Shown: piece by piece, positions 9,501 to 17,217 of the stretch | How positions within the stretch are numbered: the first letter of the stretch is position 1 | Layout of the letters: every line of letters begins with the position of its first letter | Source of the DNA: a bacterium | GTDB taxonomy: Bacteria; Gemmatimonadota; Glassbacteria; GWA2-58-10 | Length of the DNA stretch: 46,324 nucleotides | Direction of reading: 5' to 3' | Assembly: GCA_021372515.1 (NCBI GenBank) | Contig: JAJFUG010000013.1 | Span: forward strand, 1-46,324 | Position numbers and translations under genes: made by a program | Notes under the pieces: model-generated | The model's input: only the letters and a program-made list of their open reading frames with translations | Told to the model about the DNA's origin: nothing | Databases searched by the model: none

Positions 9501-11178
9501 ATACGCGGGCGACTCGCGCTCCCTGTCTTTCGCCGATGAGATTCTGGACCTCACCAGAGGCGAAGGAGTGGATATCATCCTGAACACCCTGCCGGTCGAG
9601 AGCTTCCCACGGAACATATCGACCCTGAGGCCGGTGACCGGCTGTATCATCGACCTCAGCAACGTCTACGAGCGCTCCCTGAAGATGTACGACGTGTCCA
9701 AGGGGGTTTCGGTCCACTCTTTCCTCCTGGACAACCTGCTCATACTCCATCCCGAGGCCTTCCAGGGCGCTTTCAGGGAATTCATCGGCCTGTTCGAAAG
9801 CGGGCAGTTCCACGCCTTGCCTTACAGGACCTATCCCCTGTCGGCGCTTCAGGATGCGTTCAAATACATGCGCTCGGGGAAACATATCGGCAAGGTAGTG
9901 GTCTCCATGGACGGGTCGGTGACAGCGCCGCTCCCCTCCCGGGACAGGATAACGGCACAAAAGGATGCAACTTATCTCATCACCGGCGGGCTGGGCGGTT
10001 TCGGTCTGGCTGTCGCGCGGTGGCTGGTGAGCTGCGGGGCGAGGCATCTGGTGCTGGCCGGCCGCAGCGGCGCATCCAGGCCCGGAGCGCTGGAAGCGGT
10101 GGAGGAACTCGAAAAAACGGGCGCCAGGGTGACTGTCGTGCGGGCCGATATCACCAGCCGCCAGGCGGTGGGAGAGCTCTTGGAGCAGATACGCTCGACC
10201 CTGCCCCCCCTTCGCGGGATCGTGCATGCGGCCATGGTGCTGGAGGACTGCCCTCTACTCCATATGAGCGCCGCGGACATGAAAAAGGTGCTGGATCCGA
10301 AAATCCTCGGCGCCTGGAACCTCCACGACGGAACCCTGGAAACAAAGCTCGATTTCTTCATCTGCTTTTCCTCCCTGGCCGCGATCTGCGGCAATGTAGA
10401 CCAGGCCAACTACGCCGCGGCCAACAGTTTTCTGGATGCCCTGATGCACTGTCGGAGGCTCGCTGGATTGCACGGCCTGTCTATCAACTGGGGGGTGATC
10501 GAGGGAGCCGGTTACCTGGATGTCCAGACCGAGCTGAAAGATTTTCTTTCCAGGCGGGGCCTGGGTCCGGTAACCTTGGACCAGGCGTTCCGGGCCATCG
10601 CCTATGCGCTCGAAAAAGACCTGACCCAGATCGTGGTCTCGCCGGTCAACTGGAAAAAACTGAGCGGCTACCTGCCTGTGATCGGCACATCGCCCCGCTT
10701 CTCGCTTCAGTGGAAAGCCGACGGCGAGAGGGAGAAAGAGGCGGATGCCAGGCTGGTCGGCGCGATCATCGCCGCGGAGCCGGCCCAGCGCAGGGAGATG
10801 CTCGCGGATTTCCTCGCCGGAGAGGTGGCCCGGATCCTGGGTATCGCCAAAAACAGCCTGGAACGGACCCGGGCGCTCGATTCGGTGGGGATTGACTCCC
10901 TGATGGCGGTGGAGCTTGTGATGGCGATTGAGAGCGGTCTGGGCATGACAATGTCCAAGATGCTGCTCGCCAGGCCGGGCCTGACTATAGACAGCCTCGC
11001 CGAGACGATCGAGAAAGAGCTGCAGAAACAGTCGGCCCAGGGAGAGAACCCGCAAAAAGCGGAGACAATCAAGAACAGCGGCGGGGAACTGCCGGTGAAC
11101 GTGGACGAGATAAGCGACGGGGATGTGGACCAGATCCTCAAAACCCTGCTCAGGCTCGAGGGACAGAAAGATGGCTGA
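3529..11178 (+). CDS. Single-module fully reducing type I polyketide synthase (KS-AT-DH-MT-ER-KR-ACP)
   Basis: A 2549-residue modular enzyme with the order of iterative highly reducing PKSs. KS spans residues 4-430 with Cys179 in DTACSSS and the His motifs VEAHGTGTPVGDP and NFGH. AT spans 540-850 with Ser634 in GHSVGE. DH spans about 905-1180 with His941 in HxxxGxxxxP and Asp1106 in LLDACFQ. A methyltransferase-like domain lies around 1240-1600, followed by a structural half-KR. ER spans about 1815-2125 with the NADPH loop HSATGGLGLAAVQVA. KR spans about 2140-2340 with TGGLGGFG and Tyr2295. ACP spans about 2420-2500 with the phosphopantetheine Ser2457 in GIDSLMAVEL. The methyltransferase SAM loop is degenerate (LELGAEPGS where LEIGAGTGG is expected), so methylation may be lost. 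No thioesterase is present. The C-terminal tail after the ACP is acidic (VDEISDGDVDQIL) and could dock to the next enzyme, whose start codon overlaps this stop by 8 bp. It is predicted to build a saturated long acyl chain. Confidence 0.93.
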   Translation: MRQDSQAIAITGIGCRFPGGVKDPDTFWKLLAEGRDAITDIPPDRWDIDTYYDPDRGKPGKAYVRKGGFIDDVSLFDPLFFGISPREASCMDPQQRLLLEVAWEALEDGGFSPQRLAGSRVGVFTGSFTHDFEHIHTQYSENHLHGPHSGTGIGISITANRLSYTFNFTGPSITIDTACSSSLVAVHLACRSLLDGESDIALAGGVNLIIDPQMTVVLCKGSFLSPDGHCKSFDDSADGYVRAEGAGLVVLKRLSRALEDGDAIYAVIRGSAVNQDGKSKGLTVPNAESQVKVIREALRKAGLGPSEIHYVEAHGTGTPVGDPIEAAALAEALTQERNGLECIIGSVKSNFGHTESAAGVAGLIKASLMLRHGLIPPNLHFNNPSRQIPFDKYKLRVPTTLEPWPRTDSGSRRIASVNSFGYGGTNAHVILESCEPSRGAAIQAGEEKLILVPLSAHHPQALTGLVRGLVDRLESGTPEGSALYDIGWTAALRREHHRYRLTVAAQTREELAANLKVFLEGGSRPGMASGQTLQPEAQRPVFVFSGMGQQWRGMGLRLYETEPVFRRTFDRCADIFKGLTREWSLLEELRVADEAGSRLAQPKVVQPMIFSLQAGLDALWRSWGIAPDTVIGHSVGEVAAACSVGILSLEDGALVTYHRGRLIQRLEGKGTMLAVGLSLEETGPLLEGLEGLVSVAAMNGPRSLTLSGDEKALGEIASRLEQKNEFARFVNVNVPYHSAALDSILDEFEKAIAGIAPRSGDAKMVSTVTGGVLDGATAGPSYWRDNIRKPVLFARGIGRLFETGHSLFVEVSAHPVLAVPLRECLETPGGRETAVIPSLRRDGDNRLQMYGALGQLYAAGYPLDWTRLYWSRGKVVRFPSYPWQRESLWMESEESLQRRLGHKTVRDNSDSHPLLGRRLDNSMPVWAVHVSRTKPAWIAEHTVQGNVVFPGSAFIEMAFAAARRLFGEDLFLVREVEISSPLILQDDSSVSLQLSVEEDYTFRINSRPPGAEAEWILHARGRLERMAQVTPPAPQNLGELKSRQKWYKSRQAAYADFRQHGLEYGPGFQAIEEAWITDSTALGCLKPPIGPGKESGGYLCHPTLLDACFQVMGLLFPSRGTYLPVWFESIRFYGSPGETAWCYASKTNSNRSRIRGDLLLTDGEGQPLVEIRGFHCQKMESSEEYTPELLDGILYEPVWVLDEKCARVRRLAGTGCLPAPERLAEKLGNVLPGLIERHGRAEYYSAVAPELDAICGLYAAEALERLGWNSGGAEPFAPKDLIARLGLPPQRSGLAGYLLEMMAGAGLLKKEGGYWCNAAAPGTRRAAEAWRDSLAKHPAWLAELTLIEQCGSHLDRMLTEEKALQSVAFYPDSALSEFLHQDSPSFTIYNRLLQLAVNTVVDSLPEGCPLRVLELGAEPGSLLRWVLPVLPPALARYVLTAQSQERLDKALARHRDNPLVGGQVLDLARDPGDQGFETGAFDLVLAGNPLSLSDDPRSALERAGSLLAPGGLLFLLETDRSARWLELILGFLHRGRRQSWDGGQPGIDLPELLESAGLSEVSPVSDREDACTPLQKILIARKPVPREPEPTADLDRPSGGQPAPGQPWVILADESGLAERLTALLRARGIQPVLIQAGRTEDFAGVFRTVCPDNSTAPVVVSLRGATDGLEKITSDSLEKTTNALCAETLHLVQALMQRDWAVNPALWMVTRGIENIGPRTGISLCQAPLLGLCHVIQAEFPKLHTRLIDLSPAPSPEQTRLLAEELLSPGKEDETGLRDGLLYRRRLIERKERDFFNPPTGDYRLFPIRSRGLNGLTLRDFSAAEPGPGEVQVEVRATGLNFKDVLMAGGVLDNAGIINWSARGVIGWEFSGVVRQTGPGVLDLSPGDEVIGLHYNSFSSALNVSQRTLVRKPQRMSFEAAAALPVVFGTAYYVLHELARIRKGDRVLIHSATGGLGLAAVQVARAAGAEVFATAGNHEKREFLQALGLKYAGDSRSLSFADEILDLTRGEGVDIILNTLPVESFPRNISTLRPVTGCIIDLSNVYERSLKMYDVSKGVSVHSFLLDNLLILHPEAFQGAFREFIGLFESGQFHALPYRTYPLSALQDAFKYMRSGKHIGKVVVSMDGSVTAPLPSRDRITAQKDATYLITGGLGGFGLAVARWLVSCGARHLVLAGRSGASRPGALEAVEELEKTGARVTVVRADITSRQAVGELLEQIRSTLPPLRGIVHAAMVLEDCPLLHMSAADMKKVLDPKILGAWNLHDGTLETKLDFFICFSSLAAICGNVDQANYAAANSFLDALMHCRRLAGLHGLSINWGVIEGAGYLDVQTELKDFLSRRGLGPVTLDQAFRAIAYALEKDLTQIVVSPVNWKKLSGYLPVIGTSPRFSLQWKADGEREKEADARLVGAIIAAEPAQRREMLADFLAGEVARILGIAKNSLERTRALDSVGIDSLMAVELVMAIESGLGMTMSKMLLARPGLTIDSLAETIEKELQKQSAQGENPQKAETIKNSGGELPVNVDEISDGDVDQILKTLLRLEGQKDG

Positions 11179-12493
11179 GAACGGCCCGGACCTGTCACAG
11201 CTCTCGCCGGAGGAAAAACGCAGGCTGCTCAAGCAGATGTTGCAAGAGAAAGCCTCCGCTTCCAGATCGGACCCGGTCTGGCCCGAGGGGTTCTACCTTT
11301 CGCCGGAGATCCTCGATCTGCAGAAAAAACTCCAGTTCCTGGAATCGGCAAACATCAAATCCGTGTTCTTCGCCCCCTCCGAGGGGATCAACGCCGCGAC
11401 CACGCTGATCGGCGGCAGGCAGTTGATCAATTTCGCCAGCTACAACTATATCGGCGCCTCTGGGGACCCGGAGGTCAGCCGGGCGGCCCGCGAGGCGATC
11501 GACCGCTACGGCACCTCGGTCTCGGCCTCGCGCCTGGTCTCAGGGGAAAGGCCACTGCACGGGGAGCTGGAGCGCGAGATCGCGGATTTTCTGGGCACAG
11601 AGGACAGCCTGGTCTTTGTCGGAGGATACAACACCAATGTCAGCGTGATCGGGCACCTGTGCGGGCCGGAGGACCTGATCCTCTACGACTCGGTGATCCA
11701 CGCCAGCGTGACCGCCGGAGTCCGTCTTTCCGGGGCGGCGTCGCGCCCTTTTCCGCACAACAACTGGAACACGGTGGAGCGGATTCTGGCCGAGGAGCGC
11801 AGCCGCTACCGTCAGGTGCTGGTCGTGCTCGAGGGCGTTTACAGCATGGACGGCGATATCCCCTGCCTGCCGGAGTTTGTTGGGATCAGGAAACGCCATC
11901 GCGCCCTGCTGATGGTGGATGAGGCCCACTCGCTCGGCGTGATCGGGGAGCGCGGAGCCGGCATCGGGGAATACCACGGCGTCGCGGCCGACCAGGTAGA
12001 TATCTGGATGGGCACCCTGAGCAAATCCCTGGCCAGTTGCGGCGGTTACATCGCCGGACGCCGGGCCCTGATAGAGTATCTTAAATTCACCAATCCGGGG
12101 TTCATCTACAGCGTCGGGATCAGTCCGCCGGATGCGGCCGCGGCCCTGGCCGCGTTGCGCCTTCTCCGGCAGGAGCCTCAGCGGGTGAAGCGTCTCCAGG
12201 CCCTGGCGCGCCTTTTCCTGGAGGGGGCCGGCAGGCACGGCTGGAACACCGGCGCCAGCCGGGACTCCGCGATAATCCCGCTGATACTGGGGCCGGCGGC
12301 GCGCTGCTTTATCCTGCGACAGGCGCTCTACGAACGGGGGATCAACGTGCTCCCGCTCACCTATCCCTCGGTGGCGGAGAACGCCGCCCGGCTGCGGTTC
12401 TTCATCAGCAGCACCCATACCGAGGAGCAGATCCGTTACACGATCGAGGCCATCGCGCAGAGTATGGCCGAGCTGGGCTTTCAAGACTCCTGA
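11171..12493 (+). CDS. PLP-dependent alpha-oxoamine synthase (serine palmitoyltransferase/AONS-like)
   Basis: A 440-residue fold-type I PLP enzyme starting at ATG 11171, inside the end of the PKS gene (8-bp overlap, GAGG at 11158-11161). Family hallmarks are NFASYNYIG, DSVIHASVTAG (His stacking on PLP), VDEAHSLGVIGERGAG (Asp to the pyridine nitrogen) and Lys285 in GTLSKSLASCGGY, the Schiff-base lysine. Known members condense an acyl thioester with Ser, Ala or Gly with loss of CO2. Fused to a TE-less PKS by coupling, it most likely releases the chain directly from the ACP as a 2-amino-3-ketone, as Fum8 does in fumonisin biosynthesis. The first 60 residues are additional to the catalytic core, and the helix LSPEEKRRLLKQMLQEKA resembles short docking helices seen at the start of PKS/NRPS partners. 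The amino-acid substrate cannot be read from sequence. Confidence 0.88.
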   Translation: MAENGPDLSQLSPEEKRRLLKQMLQEKASASRSDPVWPEGFYLSPEILDLQKKLQFLESANIKSVFFAPSEGINAATTLIGGRQLINFASYNYIGASGDPEVSRAAREAIDRYGTSVSASRLVSGERPLHGELEREIADFLGTEDSLVFVGGYNTNVSVIGHLCGPEDLILYDSVIHASVTAGVRLSGAASRPFPHNNWNTVERILAEERSRYRQVLVVLEGVYSMDGDIPCLPEFVGIRKRHRALLMVDEAHSLGVIGERGAGIGEYHGVAADQVDIWMGTLSKSLASCGGYIAGRRALIEYLKFTNPGFIYSVGISPPDAAAALAALRLLRQEPQRVKRLQALARLFLEGAGRHGWNTGASRDSAIIPLILGPAARCFILRQALYERGINVLPLTYPSVAENAARLRFFISSTHTEEQIRYTIEAIAQSMAELGFQDS

Positions 12494-12532
12494 GCCGCTT
12501 CCGGCGAACCGATTTTGTCAGGGAAAGATGTC

Positions 12533-13318
12533 ATGCCGAAAACCGCGCTTATCACCGGTGGTTCCTCCGGACTGGGGCTGGCCCTGGCCCGGGAGCTGTC
12601 AGGCCGGGGCTATGCAGTGCTCCTCCTGGCCCGTGACCGCGACAGGCTCGACCGGGCGGTCGAAACGATCCGGAGCGCGGGGGGCGCCGCCGAGGGATTC
12701 CAGTGCGACATCCGCGATGAAACCGCGCTGAGGCGGGTGGAAGCGGAGGTGCGGGAACGCTCCGGGGCCGTGGATTTCCTGGTCCTCAACGCGGGCGTGG
12801 TCACTCCGGGCCTGTTGCAGGACTTCCGCAGCGGTACGGAGCTGAAAAAAGACCTGGAGACAAACCTCTGGGGCACGATCCTCTGCTCGCATGTGTTCCT
12901 GCCCCTGCTGGCCCCTGGGTCCCGTCTGCTGATGGTCTCCTCCGGGTTCGGCCTGGTGGGGCCGGCCGGTTATGCGGTGTATGCGGCCTCCAAGGCCGGG
13001 ATGATCGCTTTCGCCGAGTCTCTGCGCCGGGAATTCCTGCACCGGGACATCGCGGTCCACGTGGCCTGTCCCGGCGACATGCTCACGCCCCAGTACACGC
13101 GGGAGCTGGCCGACCAGCCCGCCTGGATGAAGGAAAAGTCCCCACGGGGACTGCTGACTCCGGAGGAAGCGGCGCGGAGAATTCTTAAACAATGCGGGCG
13201 CGGCAGGTTCCTGATCGTGATCAACCCAGAGGTGCATCTGTTGCAGTTCCTGACCAGGCTCCTGCCGCGCGCCCTGAGGGACCGGCTGCTTGACCGTGTG
13301 CTGCCGCGGCCCGGCTGA
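12533..13318 (+). CDS. Short-chain dehydrogenase, 3-ketodihydrosphingosine-reductase-like
   Basis: A 261-residue classical SDR. ATG 12533 is preferred over TTG 12515 because AGGGAAAG lies at a good distance before it and the NAD(P) motif follows at once. Seen are TGGSSGLG at the N terminus, the LNAG motif, MVSSGFG (catalytic Ser region) and Tyr150/Lys154 in VYAASKAG. The C terminus is hydrophobic and basic (VINPEVHLLQFLTRLLPRALRDRLL), as in membrane-associated 3-ketosphinganine reductases. Placed between the oxoamine synthase and an N-acyltransferase, it most likely reduces the 2-amino-3-ketone to the amino alcohol. General SDR identity is certain; the sphingoid role is inferred from context and similarity. 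Confidence 0.82.
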   Translation: MPKTALITGGSSGLGLALARELSGRGYAVLLLARDRDRLDRAVETIRSAGGAAEGFQCDIRDETALRRVEAEVRERSGAVDFLVLNAGVVTPGLLQDFRSGTELKKDLETNLWGTILCSHVFLPLLAPGSRLLMVSSGFGLVGPAGYAVYAASKAGMIAFAESLRREFLHRDIAVHVACPGDMLTPQYTRELADQPAWMKEKSPRGLLTPEEAARRILKQCGRGRFLIVINPEVHLLQFLTRLLPRALRDRLLDRVLPRPG

Positions 13319-13406
13319 GAGTGGGGCAAAGGGAAAAGATTCTTCGGGGAATCGGCAGGCTTCTGTCAGACAGGAATAACGGACGGTATATCAATAGGAC
13401 CCGGCA

Positions 13407-14552
13407 ATGAGCGGCATCCGGATAGCACCCCTCGAAAACACGAAAAGAAACATCCGGGAATTCGTCAAGTTCGCCTGGCGGATCTATAAGGACGATCCGC
13501 ACTGGGTCCCGCCGCTCATTTTCGACACCGTTTTCCGCATCCACAAAGGCCCCTACCACGAGACCGGCGTGATCCAGCCGTTCATGGCCTACCGCGACGG
13601 GGAGCCGGTGGGACGGATCATCGCCCATTACGACAGCTATCACAACTCATATTTCAACACCCGGCGCGGAGCGGTGGGGTTTTTCGAGTGCGTCAACGAC
13701 ACCGAGGTCTCGCGGGGCCTGTTCCAGGCCGCGGAAACCTGGCTCACCGCGCAGGGCATGACCGAAATGTACGGCCCCCAGAATTTCCTGGTCTACGACG
13801 CCTCCGGCCTGGTGGTCGACAATTTCCAGGACGATCCGGTCGTTGAATGCTCTTACAATCCGCCCTACTACGAAAGGCTTTTCCTGGATTACGGTTTCGT
13901 CAAGGACATCGACTGGTACGCGTTCCGGATCGACAGCGATGTGCTGATCCCCGAGTCCTTCCTGAACATCTGGAAACAGGTGATGAACAACCAGGAAGGG
14001 CTCACTTTCCGCAACACGGTGATCAGCCGCTGGAACAAGAAAGCCTCCCTGGAGGAGGGGAAGCGGTTCCTGGAGGCGTTCAACCGGGCCTGGGCCAACA
14101 ACTGGGGGCACCTGCCAGTGCGCGAGAGCTACATCTCCTACCTGGTGGATTTCGGGCGCTGGATCGGGATACCGGAGCTGGTGATCATCGCCGAGCACAA
14201 GGGCCGCATGGCTGGATTCGTCTACAACATCCCGGATTTCAACCAGGCGCTCAAGAGAGCGAACGGGCGTCTCTTTCCGTTCGGCATTTTCAAAATTCTG
14301 CGGGACATCCGGAAAATCGACCGTATCCGGGTGGCGATGACCGGCATCCTGCCCGAGTACCGTCTGTCCGGCATGCTCGAGCTCTGCCTGTACCTGGAGA
14401 CCAAGAGCCGCGGTGACAGGCGCGGTATAAAATCCTACGATTTTTCCCTGATCGTGGAGAAAAACAGCGGGGCCTGCCGGGGGCTGTACGGAGTGGGCGG
14501 TAAACGCTACAAGACTTTCCGGTTCTATTCCAAACCCATAACTGCGGTCTGA
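13407..14552 (+). CDS. GNAT-superfamily N-acyltransferase resembling bacterial ceramide synthase
   Basis: A 381-residue protein of the GNAT-like family recognised by an N-terminal FAWRIYKDDPHWVPPL motif, then RDGEPVGRIIAHYDSYHN, VGFFECVND, YGPQNF and YNPPYYERLFLDYGFVKDIDWYAF. Proteins with this signature include the E. coli YghO type and, from memory of the literature, the bacterial ceramide synthase bCerS of Caulobacter crescentus, which N-acylates sphinganine. The ATG at 13407 has AGGA about 8 bp upstream, and 88 bp separate it from the reductase gene. In this context the predicted reaction is N-acylation of the PKS-derived amino alcohol to a ceramide-like amide. The family also holds proteins of unknown function, so the reaction rests on position plus family resemblance. 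After this gene is a 197-bp AT-richer gap without a convincing promoter. Confidence 0.68.
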   Translation: MSGIRIAPLENTKRNIREFVKFAWRIYKDDPHWVPPLIFDTVFRIHKGPYHETGVIQPFMAYRDGEPVGRIIAHYDSYHNSYFNTRRGAVGFFECVNDTEVSRGLFQAAETWLTAQGMTEMYGPQNFLVYDASGLVVDNFQDDPVVECSYNPPYYERLFLDYGFVKDIDWYAFRIDSDVLIPESFLNIWKQVMNNQEGLTFRNTVISRWNKKASLEEGKRFLEAFNRAWANNWGHLPVRESYISYLVDFGRWIGIPELVIIAEHKGRMAGFVYNIPDFNQALKRANGRLFPFGIFKILRDIRKIDRIRVAMTGILPEYRLSGMLELCLYLETKSRGDRRGIKSYDFSLIVEKNSGACRGLYGVGGKRYKTFRFYSKPITAV

Positions 14553-14749
14553 GAAGGGTGGCCTCGCTGCCTTGGCGGCTTGACGATTGCCGGGTGGATG
14601 TGACATTGTATAGATAAAATCATGATTCGCTCTTGTCTCACTTTATGTTTAAATAGCCTTAACATCCGGCTTTGATTAATTTTCACACCGATATAACCTG
14701 ACCTGCCGTGTTCTGCATTCATAAAAGTCAAATCTTCCAAGGAACCGAT

Positions 14750-16285
14750 ATGGGCAGACTGACCGGAATGAGATCATTTTCGGCCGCTGTGGTTGCGATT
14801 TTAGCTCTTGGCGGCGCGCCCCTGCATTCTGCCGATGCCGAGAAGTCCATGTCCCTCACCCTGGCGATCCAGAGACTGCTGGAGTCCGGCCCTGGCGTGC
14901 AGATCGACAATGAATCGGTACGGCAGAGCGCAAGCCTCTATGAGAGGACCGCCGGTCAATTCGACCTGCTACTGACCAACGGCGTGTCGCTGGAGCGCAA
15001 GCATGTGCCGGTCTCGGGGATGCTGAACAATTTCGAGCGGAACGAGAATTTCGCCCTGGGCCTGCAGAAACAGCTCCGCAACGGCGTGTCGCTCTCGGTA
15101 ACGGCCGCCTCGTTCGACCTGACCGACAATATCACCAACATCCGGCCGCTAAACGGGGCGGATGTCACCGCCCTGGTGATAGTGCCCCTGCTGCGCGGCC
15201 TCGGAAACAGCAACACCGACGCCGATGAGCTGGCCGCGAAATCCACTCTGGATGCCCAGGGACTGCTGACAGGCTATTCTGTTTCCGCGCAGATATACGA
15301 CCTGACTTCCGCATACTGGGACTATCTGGCCGCGGTGGGATACCTCGAGATACAGAAAAAGGTGCGGGAAAACGAGCTGAAAATGCTCGATATCGTGGGC
15401 AAGCTGGTTTCCACCGGCGAGCTGGCGCCCGTGTTCCTGGAACAGACCAAAGGCAATCTCAACACGACCCTGCGGGGGATCAGCGACGCCGAGTACAGCC
15501 TCTATTCCAGCCGTCAGGATATCGCGGTGCGGCTGGGGTACGCGCCGCAGGAAATGGATCGGGCGCCCCTGCCCTCGGAGGAGTTCCCGGAGATGGCCGA
15601 TCCGGACAGCCTGCCCGAGGGCGCCCGGGCCCGGCTGCTGGAGCAGTCGATGCAAAACCGGGGCGACTACCTGGCGCTGCTGAAAAACATCGAGACCGAC
15701 CGGATCTATCTGCATCAGGCCGAGAACAGCAAAAAGCCCAACCTGAACCTGAACCTGAAACTCGGATACGCCGGTCTCGAGGAGGATGGCGGCAAGGGAC
15801 GGTTTATCAAGTCGTACTCCAACAATGTCGACGGCGTTAACTCCTATCTGGGCCTTCAGTTGGAGTTGCCGGTGGTCAACCATGACGCGCGGGGCCAGGT
15901 GAACTACCGTCTATCCCTTCTTCGGGAATCCGAAATCCGGAAAGACAACCTGGCCAATGCCATTGTCTCCGAGGTCGATCTCGCTCTGGAATCGATGCGA
16001 CGGGCCGTGCGGGAATACCATCTGGCTGAGGAATCCTCCAACTATTTCCTCAACGTGGTCGATTTCGAGGTGGAAAAAGCCAAAAACGGGTCGCCGGACC
16101 TGACCAGCCTGTATATCGGCCTCGACCGGTTCAGAAACGCGAAGATGGCGCAGATCGACGCTCAGCGGAAGTACGCCGTGTCCCTCGCCCGGCTCCGTCT
16201 GTCCACCGGCACAGTGCTTGTCGGCCGGGGCGACGGCTGGGTCTATATCTCCGGAGCCATGACCCAACTGCCCCCGATTCAATGA
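14750..16285 (+). CDS. TolC-type outer-membrane efflux channel
   Basis: A 511-residue outer membrane factor. ATG 14750 with AAGGAA 5 bp upstream is chosen over GTG 14708, because it gives a proper signal peptide (MRSFSAAVVAILALGGAPLHS follows shortly after). Two long alpha-helical, heptad-rich halves are visible (roughly residues 170-260 and 400-490), separated by beta segments, as in OMF proteins. Typical pieces are LTLAIQRLLESGPGVQ at the start, VPLLRGLGNSNTD and SYLGLQLELPVVNHDARGQVNYR. It would form the outer-membrane exit duct for the adaptor and ABC transporter encoded immediately downstream. Its stop overlaps the adaptor start (ATGA at 16282-16285). HgdD, the TolC partner of the cyanobacterial glycolipid exporter, is the closest functional analogue by context. 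Confidence 0.85.
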   Translation: MGRLTGMRSFSAAVVAILALGGAPLHSADAEKSMSLTLAIQRLLESGPGVQIDNESVRQSASLYERTAGQFDLLLTNGVSLERKHVPVSGMLNNFERNENFALGLQKQLRNGVSLSVTAASFDLTDNITNIRPLNGADVTALVIVPLLRGLGNSNTDADELAAKSTLDAQGLLTGYSVSAQIYDLTSAYWDYLAAVGYLEIQKKVRENELKMLDIVGKLVSTGELAPVFLEQTKGNLNTTLRGISDAEYSLYSSRQDIAVRLGYAPQEMDRAPLPSEEFPEMADPDSLPEGARARLLEQSMQNRGDYLALLKNIETDRIYLHQAENSKKPNLNLNLKLGYAGLEEDGGKGRFIKSYSNNVDGVNSYLGLQLELPVVNHDARGQVNYRLSLLRESEIRKDNLANAIVSEVDLALESMRRAVREYHLAEESSNYFLNVVDFEVEKAKNGSPDLTSLYIGLDRFRNAKMAQIDAQRKYAVSLARLRLSTGTVLVGRGDGWVYISGAMTQLPPIQ

Positions 16286-17217
16286 ACACCCGAACCCGAG
16301 AGACAACAATGGATAAACTGGACCGCACCTTCGCAGTATCAGTCCTGGCTCTGTCCTTATGCGCCGCGGGCCTTTCCGCCGCGGACAAGGTGGGAGCCAC
16401 GGGGCATATAGTGCCGGCGGCAGGAATAGTCAAAGTCGCGGCGCTCAGGCAGGGAGTGCTCTCAGAGATAAAGGCGCAACGGGGCGACGTGGTGAAAAAA
16501 GGCGCACCCCTGTTCACCCTGGTGGTCCCCACTTCCAGCCTGGCCGAGGTCGAACTGGCCAAGCTGGACCTGCGGGACGCCACCGAGAACGGGGCCAAGG
16601 CGGTGGAGCTGCAGAAGCTGAAAATCCAGGCGGCCACCACCGAGCTGGATATAGCCGAGAAAAGGCTCGCCCGTTTCGAGTCTATGGGCCAGGACTTTTC
16701 CGCCCTCTCGCAGAAAGAGGAACGGGAGTACCAGGTGAAATCCGCGCGCAAAAGCCTCGAGATCGCGCAGGCCGAGCTGGAGCACATGACCCTGACCAAC
16801 ACAATCAACATAAACAGAGCCACCGAACGGCTGAAAGCCGCCCGTGGCGCGCTCGACCTGTGCACCGTGCTCGCTCCGGTGGACGGCACCGTGATCGACT
16901 ATTTCCAGAACCCGGGGGAGGTGGCCGGCACTGCGCCCAGTCTGATCCTGGCCGATCTGCGGACTATGTACGTTGTCGCCGAGATATCGGAAAGCGACGT
17001 GCTCAAGCTGAAAGAGGGCCTGGCCGCCACTGTCACGCACAGCGCCATCTCCACGCCCCTGACCGGACGGGTGGAATACATCGGACGGTTCGTGGCCGAC
17101 AATGTCAAGACCGCCAATGTGCGGATCCGGCTCGACCAGGCCGAACCAGCCTCCCGTCTCCTGAACATGGAGGTGAATGTCACGATCGATCTGGGCGCCG
17201 GGATAAAAACCCAGTGA
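16282..17217 (+). CDS. HlyD/DevB-like periplasmic adaptor (membrane fusion protein)
   Basis: A 311-residue adaptor starting at the ATG that overlaps the channel stop by 4 bp. The N-terminal hydrophobic segment (FAVSVLALSLCAAGLSA) serves as signal or anchor. The first lipoyl half reads VKVAALRQGVLSEIKAQRGDVVKKGAPLF and the second LAPVDGTVIDYFQNPGEVAG, flanking a coiled-coil hairpin of about 110 residues rich in Lys, Glu and Ala. The beta-barrel segment follows with MYVVAEISESDVLKLKEG. This is the class of adaptor that bridges FtsX-type ABC permeases (DevBCA, MacAB) to TolC. The short length and gene order (adaptor, then FtsX-type permeases, then ATPase) match DevB better than a drug-efflux RND adaptor. 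The stop overlaps the glycosyltransferase start by GTGA, so the exporter and the glycosylation step are translationally coupled. Confidence 0.83.
   Translation: MNTRTRETTMDKLDRTFAVSVLALSLCAAGLSAADKVGATGHIVPAAGIVKVAALRQGVLSEIKAQRGDVVKKGAPLFTLVVPTSSLAEVELAKLDLRDATENGAKAVELQKLKIQAATTELDIAEKRLARFESMGQDFSALSQKEEREYQVKSARKSLEIAQAELEHMTLTNTININRATERLKAARGALDLCTVLAPVDGTVIDYFQNPGEVAGTAPSLILADLRTMYVVAEISESDVLKLKEGLAATVTHSAISTPLTGRVEYIGRFVADNVKTANVRIRLDQAEPASRLLNMEVNVTIDLGAGIKTQ

Noticed and set aside
14580-14697. Internal promoter before the TolC-type gene (TTGACG with TATAGA; TTGATT with TATAAC)
   Set aside because: Spacers are 23 and 14 bp, outside the usual range; not listed as a promoter.
16359-17213. 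N-terminal extension of the glycosyltransferase frame
   Set aside because: The frame is open upstream but is a low-complexity Arg/Gly-rich shadow of the adaptor gene; GTG 17214 with the GTGA overlap is the sensible start.
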